From Mesorhizobium sp. (lineage in GTDB: Bacteria > Pseudomonadota > Alphaproteobacteria > Rhizobiales > Rhizobiaceae): 64,000 nucleotides of DNA. The notes below the pieces were generated by a model, which saw only the letters and a program-made list of their open reading frames with translations, searched no databases and was not told the origin of the DNA. A program made the translations under genes and the position numbers. The DNA is taken from contig SAQL01000001.1 in the NCBI GenBank assembly GCA_004020645.1, positions 337,176 to 401,175 on the forward strand, written 5' to 3'. Shown here piece after piece: positions 36,826-45,069 of the stretch (position 1 is its first letter; every line of letters begins with the position of its first letter).

Positions 36826-36945
36826 GCCGCCATCGGCTCCCGATAGCGCTCGCCGGGAGTCATGATTGCCCAGACCATTCGGGCGGTCTTTGATGGCGAG
36901 CGCGACGGCAGCGACCTTCGGCGTTCGGCGCGCGAGCGGCAAGAT
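36826..36945 (-). mobile_element. IS110-family transposase C-terminal remnant
   Basis: On the minus strand RRTPKVAAVALA in one frame is followed one base out by KTARMVWAIMTPGERYREPM and a stop. That pattern is the end of IS110-type transposases (VALANKTARxxWAxx). Only ~40 residues survive. The fragment joins the truncated SulP gene at ~36945, so insertion followed by deletion of the element probably removed the transporter's C-terminal half. Confidence 0.55.
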
Positions 36946-37750
36946 CTCGGATCAGTGCCGGATCGAGCGCCGGAACGGCCAGCATCGGCAGCCCCTGCGG
37001 GATCGCGCCGACGAGAGCTATGTCGTAGGATTCCAGATTGAATACGGTGACCGCGATAATGGTCCCCGCGACGGAGATGATGGGGCCTGCCTTTGTCCAC
37101 ACATCCGCGCTGCGCGCCCCAATGCCGACCGCCACCAGCAGTCCCGCTAGTTTGAGCCGCGCGAAATAAAGGAATGCCAAAACGGTCACGCCAACAAGGA
37201 GGGTGACGATGTTCGTCTCTTGAAGGTTGGACAACAGTTCGCCGGCGACCTCGGCAAGAGTATGACCCTCCGCCCGCACACCGAGGATGTGCTTCAACTG
37301 GCCGGCTGCGATGAGCAGCCCGGAAGCGGTGATGAAGCCGGAGATGACCGGATGGCTGAGGAAATTCGCCATGAAGCCCAGGCGAAGCAACCCCATTGCC
37401 ATCAGCATCGCGCCTGAGATCAAGGCGAGCAGCGCGGCAGCCGCGAGATAGTCAGGCGTTCCCTGCGCGGCAATGGCGCCGATCGAGGATGCCGTCATCA
37501 AAGAGACCACCGCCACTGGCCCGACCGCGAGCGTGCGGCTCGTCCCAAAGATCGCATAGGCGATCAGGGGCAGGATCGACGCATAGAGGCCTACTTCCGC
37601 GGGCAACCCTGCCAGCATGGCGTAGGCAAGCGATTGCGGGATCAGCATAATGGTTACGATCGCCGCCGCCACGAGGTCGCTGGTCAGCACGTCTCGGTCA
37701 TATTGCCGCCCCCAATCAAGAATCGGGAGGGATCGGGCGACGCGTGTCAT
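36940..37750 (-). pseudogene. SulP-family transporter, C-terminally truncated
   Basis: The first ~270 residues are normal SulP: SDLVAAAIVTIMLIPQSLAY with the signature region, GPVAVVSLMTASSIGAIA and SGFITASGLLIAAGQLKHIL. After ALDPALIRDLA the family sequence stops and runs into an IS110 transposase tail. The remaining membrane helices and STAS domain are missing. SulP genes of this position commonly accompany BigR/Blh sulfide clusters, where they may export or import sulfite or sulfate. The start codon is 22 bp before the YedE-like stop side of the cluster, so it was the last gene of the operon. Confidence 0.8.
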
Positions 37751-37771
37751 GGATGCCCTCGGTACCTGAGC

Positions 37772-38203
37772 TCAAATCGTGCGGGGTCTGGGGTTTGCCC
37801 TTGCAAGTAGATGGGCGATCCACATACCGACGATCATTGCGGGCAGGAAAGCAAGTGTGCCTGTCGCTCCCAGTCCGAGCGCGGTGAGGGCCGGACCCGG
37901 GCAAAAGCCGCCCAGCCCCCAGCCGACACCGAAGATCGCCGGACCGGTCAGCACGCGTGCGTCGATGTCCTTGCGGGCCGGTAGGTGGAACGTGCCGCCG
38001 ACGATTGGTGCGTCTCGCTTCAAGACCAGGCGGTAGCCGAGGAAGGTGATAAGCACAGCGCTGCCGATGACTAAGGCCAGCGAGGGGTCCCAACTTCCAA
38101 AGAGATCGAGGAAGTTCAGGACCTTTGCGGGATCCGACATTCCGGAGACGACCAGGCCGATGCCGAAGAGCAGCCCGAGAAGGAGGTTTACGAGAAAGGA
38201 CAT
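37772..38203 (-). CDS. YeeE/YedE-family (DUF6691) membrane protein, second half
   Basis: A 143-residue, four-helix membrane protein: LLLGLLFGIGLVVSGMSDPA, then FGVGWGLGGFCPGPALTALG with the conserved cysteine motif G-x-C-P-G-P. With the gene upstream it makes up a split YeeE/YedE transporter, which carries thiosulfate or other sulfur compounds. The ATG ending at 38203 is preceded by AAAGGA on its strand, 11 bp after the partner gene's stop. Part of the blh-bigR sulfide operon. Confidence 0.9.
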   Translation of the reverse strand: MSFLVNLLLGLLFGIGLVVSGMSDPAKVLNFLDLFGSWDPSLALVIGSAVLITFLGYRLVLKRDAPIVGGTFHLPARKDIDARVLTGPAIFGVGWGLGGFCPGPALTALGLGATGTLAFLPAMIVGMWIAHLLARANPRPRTI

Positions 38204-38214
38204 GATGCCAAGCC

Positions 38215-38637
38215 TCAAATCACGTGACGGACGAGGAAGACGGTGACGAAAGCCGCCGCCATGAAAGTCGCGGTCGCGACCATCGAACGCCCCGAAAGGC
38301 GTGACAATCCGCAGACACCGTGGCCCGACGTGCAGCCATTGCCATAGATGGAGCCGAAACCCACCAGGAGGCCTGCCGCAATCATCAGCGGCACGTTCGA
38401 TGACACGGTCTGCGTGATCTCGGCGCCCGTGAAGTACATCAGAAGCAACGGCGCGGCCATCAGGCCAATGACGAAGCCGAACCGCGACGGGAAAGCGTTG
38501 TCGCGATAGGGCGGCAGTAGCCCGCCGGCGATGCCGCTGATCCCAGCTATCCGGCCTTCCCACAGCATCAGGAGAACGGCCGAAAGACCGATCATTGCGC
38601 CGCCCAACAGAGAAGCGATTGGTGTGAACTCAGTCAT
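38215..38637 (-). CDS. YeeE/YedE-family membrane protein, first half
   Basis: A 140-residue membrane protein. Four helices and the signature [20 protein letters not shown], whose cysteines are implicated in handling thiosulfate in YeeE proteins. It lies 8 bp after the bigR stop and directly before the second half-protein, consistent with the two forming one sulfur-compound channel. Its co-location with a persulfide dioxygenase fits sulfur-species import or export. Confidence 0.92.
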   Translation of the reverse strand: MTEFTPIASLLGGAMIGLSAVLLMLWEGRIAGISGIAGGLLPPYRDNAFPSRFGFVIGLMAAPLLLMYFTGAEITQTVSSNVPLMIAAGLLVGFGSIYGNGCTSGHGVCGLSRLSGRSMVATATFMAAAFVTVFLVRHVI

Positions 38638-38645
38638 AAGAGCCT

Positions 38646-38981
38646 CTAATCGGGTTGTGCGGCCGATGGCGTTTCGCAGAACATGCGGTGCATCATGGCG
38701 ACGAATTCTTTCACGCGGTCATCCGCCAGACGGTAGAAGACGGACTTCGATTCCTTGCGCCCGACAATGAACCCCGCTTCGCGGAGTTCGGCGATCTGCT
38801 GGGAAAGGCCGGGCTGACGTATCCCGAGCGTGTCCTCCAGTGCGCGTACCGAGAGTTCACCCTCCACAAGCGCGCAGGCGATCATCAGGCGGTTGGGGTT
38901 CGCCAGCTTCTTCAAAAAGTCAGCCGCGGCGTCCGCCTGCTCGATCATGTCCACTGTCTCGGATGCCAGATCGGTTTTCAT
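38646..38981 (-). CDS. bigR: BigR/SqrR-like ArsR-family persulfide-sensing repressor
   Basis: A 111-residue ArsR regulator. The winged HTH contains [20 protein letters not shown] and [20 protein letters not shown]. Two cysteines sit at positions 36 and 102, matching the redox pair that forms a di- or tetrasulfide bond on exposure to persulfides in BigR and SqrR. It would repress the blh operon until sulfide stress. The start MKTDLASE (ATG ending at 38981) is used rather than the upstream ATG ending at 38996; Blh ends 6 bp upstream. Confidence 0.9.
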   Translation of the reverse strand: MKTDLASETVDMIEQADAAADFLKKLANPNRLMIACALVEGELSVRALEDTLGIRQPGLSQQIAELREAGFIVGRKESKSVFYRLADDRVKEFVAMMHRMFCETPSAAQPD

Positions 38982-38986
38982 CCTCG

Positions 38987-40318
38987 TCAATCCCATGCCG
39001 CGCCCTCGAGCGCGTTGAGTGGAAATTTGAGATAGCGCCTGCCGTTCGCCTCAGGCTCGGGCAGCCGTCCGCCATTCGTGTTCACCTGCAGCGCGTGCAG
39101 GATGAGTTTGGGCATCGGCAGCGTCTTGTCACGCGCCTCACGCACCTTCACGAACTCAGCCTCGCTCCTGCATTTTGCGATGTGCGTGTTTTTTGCCTTC
39201 TGCTCTCCGACCGTCGACTCCCAGAGCGGCTCGCGATCGTCCGGCTGATAGTCGTGTCCGGTGAAGACGCGCGTCTCGTCCGGGAGCGACAGGATCTCCT
39301 GGATGGATTGCCACAGGCGCTTGGCGTTGCCTCCAGGAAAGTCGGCACGTGCCGTACCGCTGTCCGGCATGAACAGGGTGTCGTGGACGAAGGCGGCATC
39401 GCCGATCACATAAGTGATGGAAGCCAGCGTGTGTCCGGGCGAGAACAACACCTTCGCGGGAATGGATCCTACGGCAAACGTGTCGCCCTGTGCAAAAAGC
39501 CTGTCCCATTGCGAGCCGTCGGCAGGGAAGTCAGGCCAGTTGTAGATGCCTTTCCAGAGCTCCTGGACTTCGGTCACCCTGCTTCCGATCGCTGTCGGGG
39601 CCCCGGTCTTTTCCTTCAGATATCGGGCGGCAGAGAGGTGATCGGCGTGGGGGTGTGTGTCCAGGATCCATTCAACCTCGAAGCCTTGTTCCCGAACGAA
39701 ATCTAGAATCGCGTCGGCATTCTTCGTCGCCGTTGCTCCGGATCTTTCATCGAAATCCAGGACGGGATCGATGATGGCGCACTTCCTGGTCTCAGGGTCG
39801 GCCACAACATACTGTATGGAAAACGTACGCTTATCAAAAAAGCCCTTAACCTGCGGCTTCCGCGTTGCCATGAGGTCTTTTTCCGCTGACCTGAGTGGTC
39901 CGGAATTGCTCTCGAGCCACTTGATCGCGCCTGTCAGATCGACCCCGAGACGTTGGCCAAACGGAACGAGTTCTTCCGTCGTCATTCGACCGTCCAGCAC
40001 TTCGCCGATCGACCATAGCGTCAGCGAACGGGTTCCGGTCTTGCAGTGCGCCAGTACACGTCCATCGGCTTCGGCAAGCGCCTTCTGGAAATCGCGCACT
40101 TCGCCCTCCTGAAATTGGCCGGGCACGATCGGGATCTGAACGTAGTCCATGCCCAGCTCTTCGGCGGCCCGCCGGTTTTCAGCCGCACTCGGCTGCCCAA
40201 GCTCTTCACCGTCCGGCCGATTGTTGATGATCGCGGAAATCCCTTGCCTTGCCGCATCGGCCAGATCGTCCTTGCACGGTTGCGGCGCTATCCAGAGGTT
40301 GTCAGTGACCTTTTTCAT
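38987..40318 (-). CDS. blh: Blh: DUF442 phosphatase-like domain fused to persulfide dioxygenase-type MBL domain
   Basis: A 443-residue fusion. Residues ~1-135 form a DUF442/beta-lactamase-hydrolase-like phosphatase fold with VLAHCKTGTRSLTLW. Residues ~160-443 form an ETHE1-type metallo-beta-lactamase domain with ILDTHPHADHLSAARYLKEK, FSPGHTLASITYVIGD, DTLFMPDSGTARADFPGG and VFTGHDYQPD. It should oxidise persulfides such as glutathione persulfide to sulfite, with the DUF442 domain possibly acting as a rhodanese-like sulfur handler. The first gene of the operon, starting MKKVTDNLWIAP. The AT-rich segment upstream probably holds the BigR operator. Confidence 0.92.
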   Translation of the reverse strand: MKKVTDNLWIAPQPCKDDLADAARQGISAIINNRPDGEELGQPSAAENRRAAEELGMDYVQIPIVPGQFQEGEVRDFQKALAEADGRVLAHCKTGTRSLTLWSIGEVLDGRMTTEELVPFGQRLGVDLTGAIKWLESNSGPLRSAEKDLMATRKPQVKGFFDKRTFSIQYVVADPETRKCAIIDPVLDFDERSGATATKNADAILDFVREQGFEVEWILDTHPHADHLSAARYLKEKTGAPTAIGSRVTEVQELWKGIYNWPDFPADGSQWDRLFAQGDTFAVGSIPAKVLFSPGHTLASITYVIGDAAFVHDTLFMPDSGTARADFPGGNAKRLWQSIQEILSLPDETRVFTGHDYQPDDREPLWESTVGEQKAKNTHIAKCRSEAEFVKVREARDKTLPMPKLILHALQVNTNGGRLPEPEANGRRYLKFPLNALEGAAWD

Positions 40319-40354
40319 TGCTGATCCTTTTGGCGTCCGGGCACCATTGTTCCC

Positions 40355-40395
40355 GGTTACGCTTACATAACTACGATTGCATAAACTTGCAAGTG
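40355..40395 (-). promoter_or_regulatory. AT-rich promoter region of the blh operon, candidate BigR site
   Basis: On the minus strand GTTTATGCAATCGTAGTTAT is an AT-rich island 40-70 bp before the blh start in otherwise GC-rich DNA. BigR operators are AT-rich and overlap the promoter. I could not discern a clean palindrome, so this is tentative. Confidence 0.3.
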
Positions 40396-40415
40396 ATCCC
40401 GAAAAGGTGGCGGCT

Positions 40416-40790
40416 TCAGGCGTCATCTTTGGCTTCGACGATGGCACGAAGCTTTGCCAAAGCCGTATCCCGATCCGCAAGCTGCGCCTCGTGGTCGATC
40501 AGCAACTCTAAATTCAACCGCAACGGGCTTCTTGTCAGCCGGCCAGTCCGCGCAACAAGCTTCAAGGGCCGCTTGGTGAGCATCACCCCAAACCGAGTTG
40601 GCTTCGAACACGGCGTCCGACGGTGTGCGGTAGGAAAGCCATCGATATCCCAGCCCTCAAGTTCAAATGCAGCGACAGCGGCTTGCTCGGCTGTTAACCC
40701 AGCCGCGCTCATGCACAGCCTTGGCAGCATCAACGCCACGCTTCTTTTCCTCCGCTGATGCTCCCCTGAGTTTCAAAAACAGATCCGTGA
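40416..40790 (-). pseudogene. SOS-box-controlled small gene of unknown family, decayed
   Basis: Behind an SOS box and the ribosome site AGGAGG (~40790), where an ATG is expected, the codon is ACG followed by DLFLKLRGASAEEKKRGVDA and AKAVHERG. Further pieces lie in other frames: LTAEQAAVAAFELEGWDIDG, then SYRTPSDAVFEANSVWGDAH and LEACCADWPADKKPVAVEF, and ELLIDHEAQLADRDTALAKL to a stop at 40416. Together they would make a ~125-residue cytoplasmic protein. At least two frameshifts and the lost start mark it as dead. I do not recognise the family. Confidence 0.6.
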
Positions 40791-40819
40791 CTGCCTCCTG
40801 CGGCTACCTCGCCGCAAGT

Positions 40820-40834
40820 GAACAAAATAAGAAC
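40820..40834 (-). promoter_or_regulatory. Alphaproteobacterial LexA (SOS) box
   Basis: GAAC-AAAATAA-GAAC on the plus strand (GTTC-N7-GTTC on the minus strand) is a perfect alphaproteobacterial LexA operator. It lies ~35 bp before the ribosome site of the decayed minus-strand gene. Confidence 0.75.
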
Positions 40835-41220
40835 AAATTTGCCAAGACCGTCTTGACTGGCGAGGAATATGTTCCTTATTTCGGAGATGCCGAGTTCGTC
40901 GCTCAAAGCGCGTCCTTCGCCATCAATTGGTCCTGGAGCCGCTTCAACGCGCCCGCCAGGAATGGTGTCGGAGTGGCCCCCCGAATGACGAGAGCATCTT
41001 CGTGTGAGGGTGGCGTTCCCATGGCTGAACATGTGCGCTGGCGAGACCGAGTGAGCGCCTTTGACTCATGATGTGTCGTATGCTCAGGACGATCCGAATG
41101 AGCCGTGGTCCGTGATGGCCGAATTTTTTCCTAGCGGCCCATACAGCATACGCCAACGAAGACCTGTACAGCAGCGCGGTCCAGCCTGACCCCGCCGCTG
41201 TGGCAGCGCCGTCGGAGCGA
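40835..41220. other. Intergenic region, no supported gene
   Basis: Nothing convincing between the SOS box and the aldehyde dehydrogenase stop. A few short frames lack family resemblance. Confidence 0.4.
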
Positions 41221-42738
41221 TCAGAAGAAGCCGAGTTTCTTCGGGCTGTAGCTGACCAGCATATTCTTGGTCTGCTGATAGTGGTCGAGCATCATTTTAT
41301 GAGTCTCGCGGCCGATGCCCGACTGCTTGTAACCGCCAAACGCAGCATGCGCCGGATAGGCGTGGTAGCAGTTGGTCCAGACGCGGCCCGCCTGGATGGC
41401 ACGGCCGAAGCGGTAGCAACGATTTGCATCGCGGCTCCAGATGCCGGCGCCGAGGCCGTAAAGGGTGTCGTTGGCGATCGACAGCGCCTCTTCGTCATCC
41501 TTGAAGGTGGTGACCGAGACCACCGGTCCAAAGATTTCCTCCTGGAATACGCGCATCCTGTTGTGGCCCTTGAACACGGTCGGCTGAACATAGTAGCCGC
41601 CGGCAAGGTCGCCCGGAAGTTCGGCGCGCCCGCCGCCAATCAGCACCTCGGCGCCTTCCTGGCGGCCGATATCAAAGTAGCTCAGGATCTTTTCGAGTTG
41701 CTCGGAGGACGCCTGCGCGCCGACCATGGTGGCCGGATCGAGCGGATCGCCTTGCACGATCGCCTGGACCCGCTTCAGTGCCGTCTCCATGAAACGGTCG
41801 TAGATTGCTTCATGGATCAGTGCACGGCTTGGACAGGTGCAGACCTCCCCCTGGTTGAACGCGAACATGACGAAGCCCTCGATCGCCTTGTCGAAGAAGT
41901 CGTCGTCTTCCGCCAGCACATCCTGGAAGAAAATGTTCGGCGATTTGCCGCCGAGTTCGAGCGTTACCGGAATGAGGTTCTGACCGGCATATTGCATGAT
42001 CAGCCGGCCCGTGCTCGTTTCACCGGTAAAGGCGATTTTGGCGATGCGCGGCGACGACGCCAGCGGCTTGCCCGCTTCAAGGCCGAAGCCGTTGACGATG
42101 TTCAGGACCCCCGGCGGCAAAAGATCGCCGATCAGATCGGCCCAGAGGAGGATTGACGCCGGCGTCTGTTCAGCCGGCTTCAGCACGACGCAATTGCCGG
42201 CGGCAATTGCGGGCGCCAGCTTCCAGCACGCCATCAGCAGGGGGAAATTCCAGGGAATGATCTGGCCGACCACACCGAGGGGTTCGTGAAAGTGATAGGC
42301 GACGGTGTCGTCGTCGATCTGGGAGAGGCTGCCCTCCTGGCCGCGCAGCACGCCGGCGAAATAGCGGAAATGGTCGACGGCGAGCGGCACGTCGGCGGCG
42401 GTCGTTTCGCGGATCGGCTTGCCATTGTCCCAAGTCTCGGCAAGCGCCAGGAGGTCCAGATTGTCCTCCATGCGATCGGCGATGCGGTTGAGGATCAGCG
42501 CGCGCTCGGCAACGCTGGTGCGGCCCCAAGCGTCCTTGGCTCCGTGCGCCGCATCGAGCGCGGCCTCGATATCGGCCCCGTCGGAACGTGCGACCTCGCA
42601 CAACAGCTGTCCGTTCACCGGTGAATGGTTGTCGAAGTACCGGCCGGACCGAGGATCGGCCCACTTGCCGCCGATGAAGTTGCCATAGCGCTTGGTAAAG
42701 GGGACCTTGACCCCACGCGAAAATTCCACCTTGTTCAT
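41221..42738 (-). CDS. NAD(P)-dependent aldehyde dehydrogenase (ExaC/AldB type)
   Basis: A 505-residue enzyme of full family length. Motifs: [20 protein letters not shown], catalytic glutamate in [14 protein letters not shown], the nucleophile region [15 protein letters not shown] with the catalytic cysteine, and [12 protein letters not shown]. The C-terminus [15 protein letters not shown] is typical of acetaldehyde dehydrogenases paired with AcoR-like regulators. It oxidises acetaldehyde or similar aldehydes to acids. The ATG ending at 42738 follows GGGAGGAAGAC. The regulator gene directly upstream on the same strand and a 10-bp palindrome in the gap suggest local control. Confidence 0.95.
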   Translation of the reverse strand: MNKVEFSRGVKVPFTKRYGNFIGGKWADPRSGRYFDNHSPVNGQLLCEVARSDGADIEAALDAAHGAKDAWGRTSVAERALILNRIADRMEDNLDLLALAETWDNGKPIRETTAADVPLAVDHFRYFAGVLRGQEGSLSQIDDDTVAYHFHEPLGVVGQIIPWNFPLLMACWKLAPAIAAGNCVVLKPAEQTPASILLWADLIGDLLPPGVLNIVNGFGLEAGKPLASSPRIAKIAFTGETSTGRLIMQYAGQNLIPVTLELGGKSPNIFFQDVLAEDDDFFDKAIEGFVMFAFNQGEVCTCPSRALIHEAIYDRFMETALKRVQAIVQGDPLDPATMVGAQASSEQLEKILSYFDIGRQEGAEVLIGGGRAELPGDLAGGYYVQPTVFKGHNRMRVFQEEIFGPVVSVTTFKDDEEALSIANDTLYGLGAGIWSRDANRCYRFGRAIQAGRVWTNCYHAYPAHAAFGGYKQSGIGRETHKMMLDHYQQTKNMLVSYSPKKLGFF

Positions 42739-42839
42739 GTCTTCCTCCCGAAAGCGACGCCGCGGGATGCGGACGTTCCGGTTGAAAGCGTTGCAGGATA
42801 GGGATCGCAATGTCAGCCCTATGCTGGCAGCGGGCCAGG

Positions 42840-42869
42840 GCGACCTGTCGCAAAACTAAGACAGGTCGC
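42840..42869. promoter_or_regulatory. 10-bp perfect palindrome between regulator and aldehyde dehydrogenase
   Basis: GCGACCTGTC-N10-GACAGGTCGC, containing TGTC-N10-GACA, the spacing typical of AcoR-type activator sites. It lies ~100 bp before the aldehyde dehydrogenase and 12 bp after the regulator stop. No T-run follows on either strand, so an operator is more likely than a terminator. Confidence 0.6.
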
Positions 42870-42880
42870 GGACGCGAACA

Positions 42881-43849
42881 TCAATGTGGACGCCGGATGC
42901 CGAACCGGGCAAGCTTGCGATGGAGTGTGGCGCGGGAAATGCCGAGATTCTGCGCGGCGGCGGAGACGTTGCCTTGTGACCGGGCGAGGGCGCGCTGGAC
43001 GACGGAGCGCTCGGCTTCCGTCAAGTCTTCCGATGCCGCCGGAGCGTCACCCAGGAGGTCGGCGGCGGGCAATGGCCTCGCCAGGCAACCCTGCGTTATG
43101 CCAAGCGCCAGCCGCGCAGCACGGGTCGCCCCGACCACGAGATCGTCGGCATCGACCGCCACTAGCGCGCCCGTGTTCTTGTCGGCGACTGGCGCCAGCA
43201 GGATGCGCGCTTTCGGAAACGCCATACGGAAATTATCGGCTTCGATACGTCGGGCGGCTTCACTAACTGCCATGGCGATCAGATTGACAAAGCCCTCCGT
43301 CAGGTCGGCCCGGCAGGACGATACGTCGAGCGCGGCGACGAGGTTCCCCAGATGGTCATAGACCGGCGCCGTGGTGCAGCTGAGCAGCGCGTTGCGGGTG
43401 AAGAAATGCTGGTCGCGGTGGATGGTGAGTGCGCGCTGTTCCACCAGGCAGGTTCCGATGCCGTTGGTGCCCTCGCTGTGTTCGCTCCAGACGGAGCCGG
43501 TCCAGAGACCCCAGGAATGAAAGGTCTCGTCATCGACCGGCGCACCGCGGCGATCGACCGGCACGCCATCGGCATCGGCCAGCAACACACAACAGCCGAC
43601 GCCACCGACAGCAAGATAGAGCCTGTCCAGACTGGACCGGGCGGCAGCGAGCAGAGGCTCGACCCTCTGCCGGGCCATGCTCAATTCGATCTCCGTCAAC
43701 CGCCGGGGCAAATTCTGACCCGCAGGATCAAGCCTGTGCAATGAGGCCGAGCGCCGCCACGAAGCGACCAACGCCGATTTCGCGGCGGCGTCCGACGCAA
43801 TCGATGCTTGAATACGGTCCGCATGCAATGTGGCCGTGTGTCGGTCCAT
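42881..43849 (-). CDS. AcoR-like GAF/Fis-HTH regulator lacking the AAA+ domain
   Basis: A 322-residue regulator. Residues ~1-60 resemble the AcoR N-terminus (ALVASWRRSASLHRLDPAG), followed by a GAF sensor domain (~70-200: GCCVLLADADGVPVDRRGAP, then SEGTNGIGTCLVEQRALTIH). The C-terminal Fis-type HTH reads RALARSQGNVSAAAQNLGIS and RATLHRKLARFGI. The ~230-residue AAA+ sigma-54 activation domain found in AcoR is absent, so the protein likely controls a sigma-70 promoter. The adjacent aldehyde dehydrogenase is the obvious target, perhaps sensing acetoin, alcohols or aldehydes. Confidence 0.88.
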   Translation of the reverse strand: MDRHTATLHADRIQASIASDAAAKSALVASWRRSASLHRLDPAGQNLPRRLTEIELSMARQRVEPLLAAARSSLDRLYLAVGGVGCCVLLADADGVPVDRRGAPVDDETFHSWGLWTGSVWSEHSEGTNGIGTCLVEQRALTIHRDQHFFTRNALLSCTTAPVYDHLGNLVAALDVSSCRADLTEGFVNLIAMAVSEAARRIEADNFRMAFPKARILLAPVADKNTGALVAVDADDLVVGATRAARLALGITQGCLARPLPAADLLGDAPAASEDLTEAERSVVQRALARSQGNVSAAAQNLGISRATLHRKLARFGIRRPH

Positions 43850-44066
43850 GCCTTCCTCCCGAAGCCTGAACGCCGATGGACTTGCCTGCTGTTTCCTCAG
43901 CGTTCAGCGGCAAAAATGGATGCAATTCCAGCTCCTATGTTAGCCCTGATGTCCCACTGTCAATTGGTCTGAAGTGCTAGAAACGCCGTGTATGCGTTGC
44001 CCTCAGGCTCAAAAGCTGCGAACCTGGACGTGCCTCTTCCGTCGTCCGATTCGATCTCGACGCAGC

Positions 44067-44714
44067 TCATTCGCTCATCGCATGAAGCGCGTCGTGCTTG
44101 ATGATCTCGATGCTGCGCAGATTGAGCAGGCGGATGACGCCCTTGTCCTTCAGCCGGGTGAAAACCCGCGATACGGTCTCGATGGTGAGGCCGAGATAAT
44201 CGCCGATATCCATGCGTGACATCGGCAGTTCGACCTGCCGCAACCCGCCCTGCCGCTCCGCCATGTCGACCAGGAACGCAGCAACGCGTTCGATGGCATT
44301 CTGGCGGCCGAGGACCAAGAGATGTTCCTGCGCTCTCGTCAGGCCCTTGAGCGCCAACGGCAGCAGCTGACCGGAGATATCTGCACCAGTGGCAAAGCGG
44401 AAGACGCGGACACCCGTGGCATTGATGGCTTCCGCGAAGAAATGATGGGTGGTGTCGGCTTCGAAGCCGAATGTCTCACCCGCCAGATGGAAGGCACTTA
44501 TCTGCCTGCGACCGTCCGCAAGCAGGCGGTAAATACGGACGGCGCCAAACTCGACCTGATAGAAGGCTCCGGCCTTTTCACCTTGGGCATAGATTTCCGA
44601 ACCGGAGGGAAAGAAGCTGACCGGCTGGAGCGGTGTCAGATCGAATGCCGTAGGCAGGCTCGGCTGCACGGAGTGCGACGGCAGTGAAATTCTGGAGGTC
44701 GATTGGGCGTGCAT
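44067..44714 (-). CDS. FixK-type Crp/Fnr transcriptional regulator (copy 2)
   Basis: A 215-residue regulator almost identical to copy 1 from the SFF-x-GSEIYAQGEKAGAF stretch to the C-terminus. It keeps HHFFAEAINATG where copy 1 has lost five residues. The HTH MSRMDIGDYLGLTIETVSRV gives FNR/FixK specificity. There are no cysteines, so it has no iron-sulfur oxygen sensor and is presumably controlled by transcription (FixLJ-like) or protein turnover. The N-terminal ~35 residues differ between copies. Starts MHAQSTSRIS at the ATG ending at 44714. Monocistronic, with the conserved block upstream. Confidence 0.92.
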   Translation of the reverse strand: MHAQSTSRISLPSHSVQPSLPTAFDLTPLQPVSFFPSGSEIYAQGEKAGAFYQVEFGAVRIYRLLADGRRQISAFHLAGETFGFEADTTHHFFAEAINATGVRVFRFATGADISGQLLPLALKGLTRAQEHLLVLGRQNAIERVAAFLVDMAERQGGLRQVELPMSRMDIGDYLGLTIETVSRVFTRLKDKGVIRLLNLRSIEIIKHDALHAMSE

Positions 44715-44766
44715 GGCTGTTTTCCCGGTTGATCCGTGACACAGCAATCGCGCGAATCCGCGGGTC

Positions 44767-44803
44767 GCGAAATTCGGTTATGTCCCTACGGGAAACTACC
44801 TAG
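44767..44803 (-). promoter_or_regulatory. Conserved block upstream of fixK-like copy 2
   Basis: On the plus strand this reads GCGAAATTCGGTTATGTCCC then TACGGGAAACTACCTAG. It matches the block upstream of copy 1 with one substitution (G for A), while sequence between block and gene is more divergent. Likely a shared activator site. Confidence 0.55.
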
Positions 44804-44999
44804 CGCTTGAGAGGCGCTAGTGGTCTGGCCCTGTGCTGCACAAACCCTGGATCCTCAGGCCGTTTGGGGAGCGAAGCCGAACGGTTTTCCGGATGTACCG
44901 TGCACAACTCGGGAGAGTCGGGGGGGGCGCCGGACCGGCTTCCGCCTCCCACAATTGATATCATCCGAATACACCGGCCGATGCTGTCACTCAGGGAAA

Positions 45000-45013
45000 T
45001 TGAGGTAAATCAA
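45000..45013. promoter_or_regulatory. FNR/FixK-like box (9/10)
   Basis: TTGAG-GTAA-ATCAA is centred ~63 bp before the alpha/beta hydrolase start at 45070; predicted transcript start ~45048. Confidence 0.6.
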
Positions 45014-45069
45014 CCTGCTTCCAAGCGAGATATGCCAATATTCGCCTGTCCTTTGTGGAGCTTTTTCCA

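Noticed and set aside
42840..42869. The GCGACCTGTC palindrome as an intrinsic terminator
   Set aside because: No T-rich tract follows on either strand; an operator is more likely.
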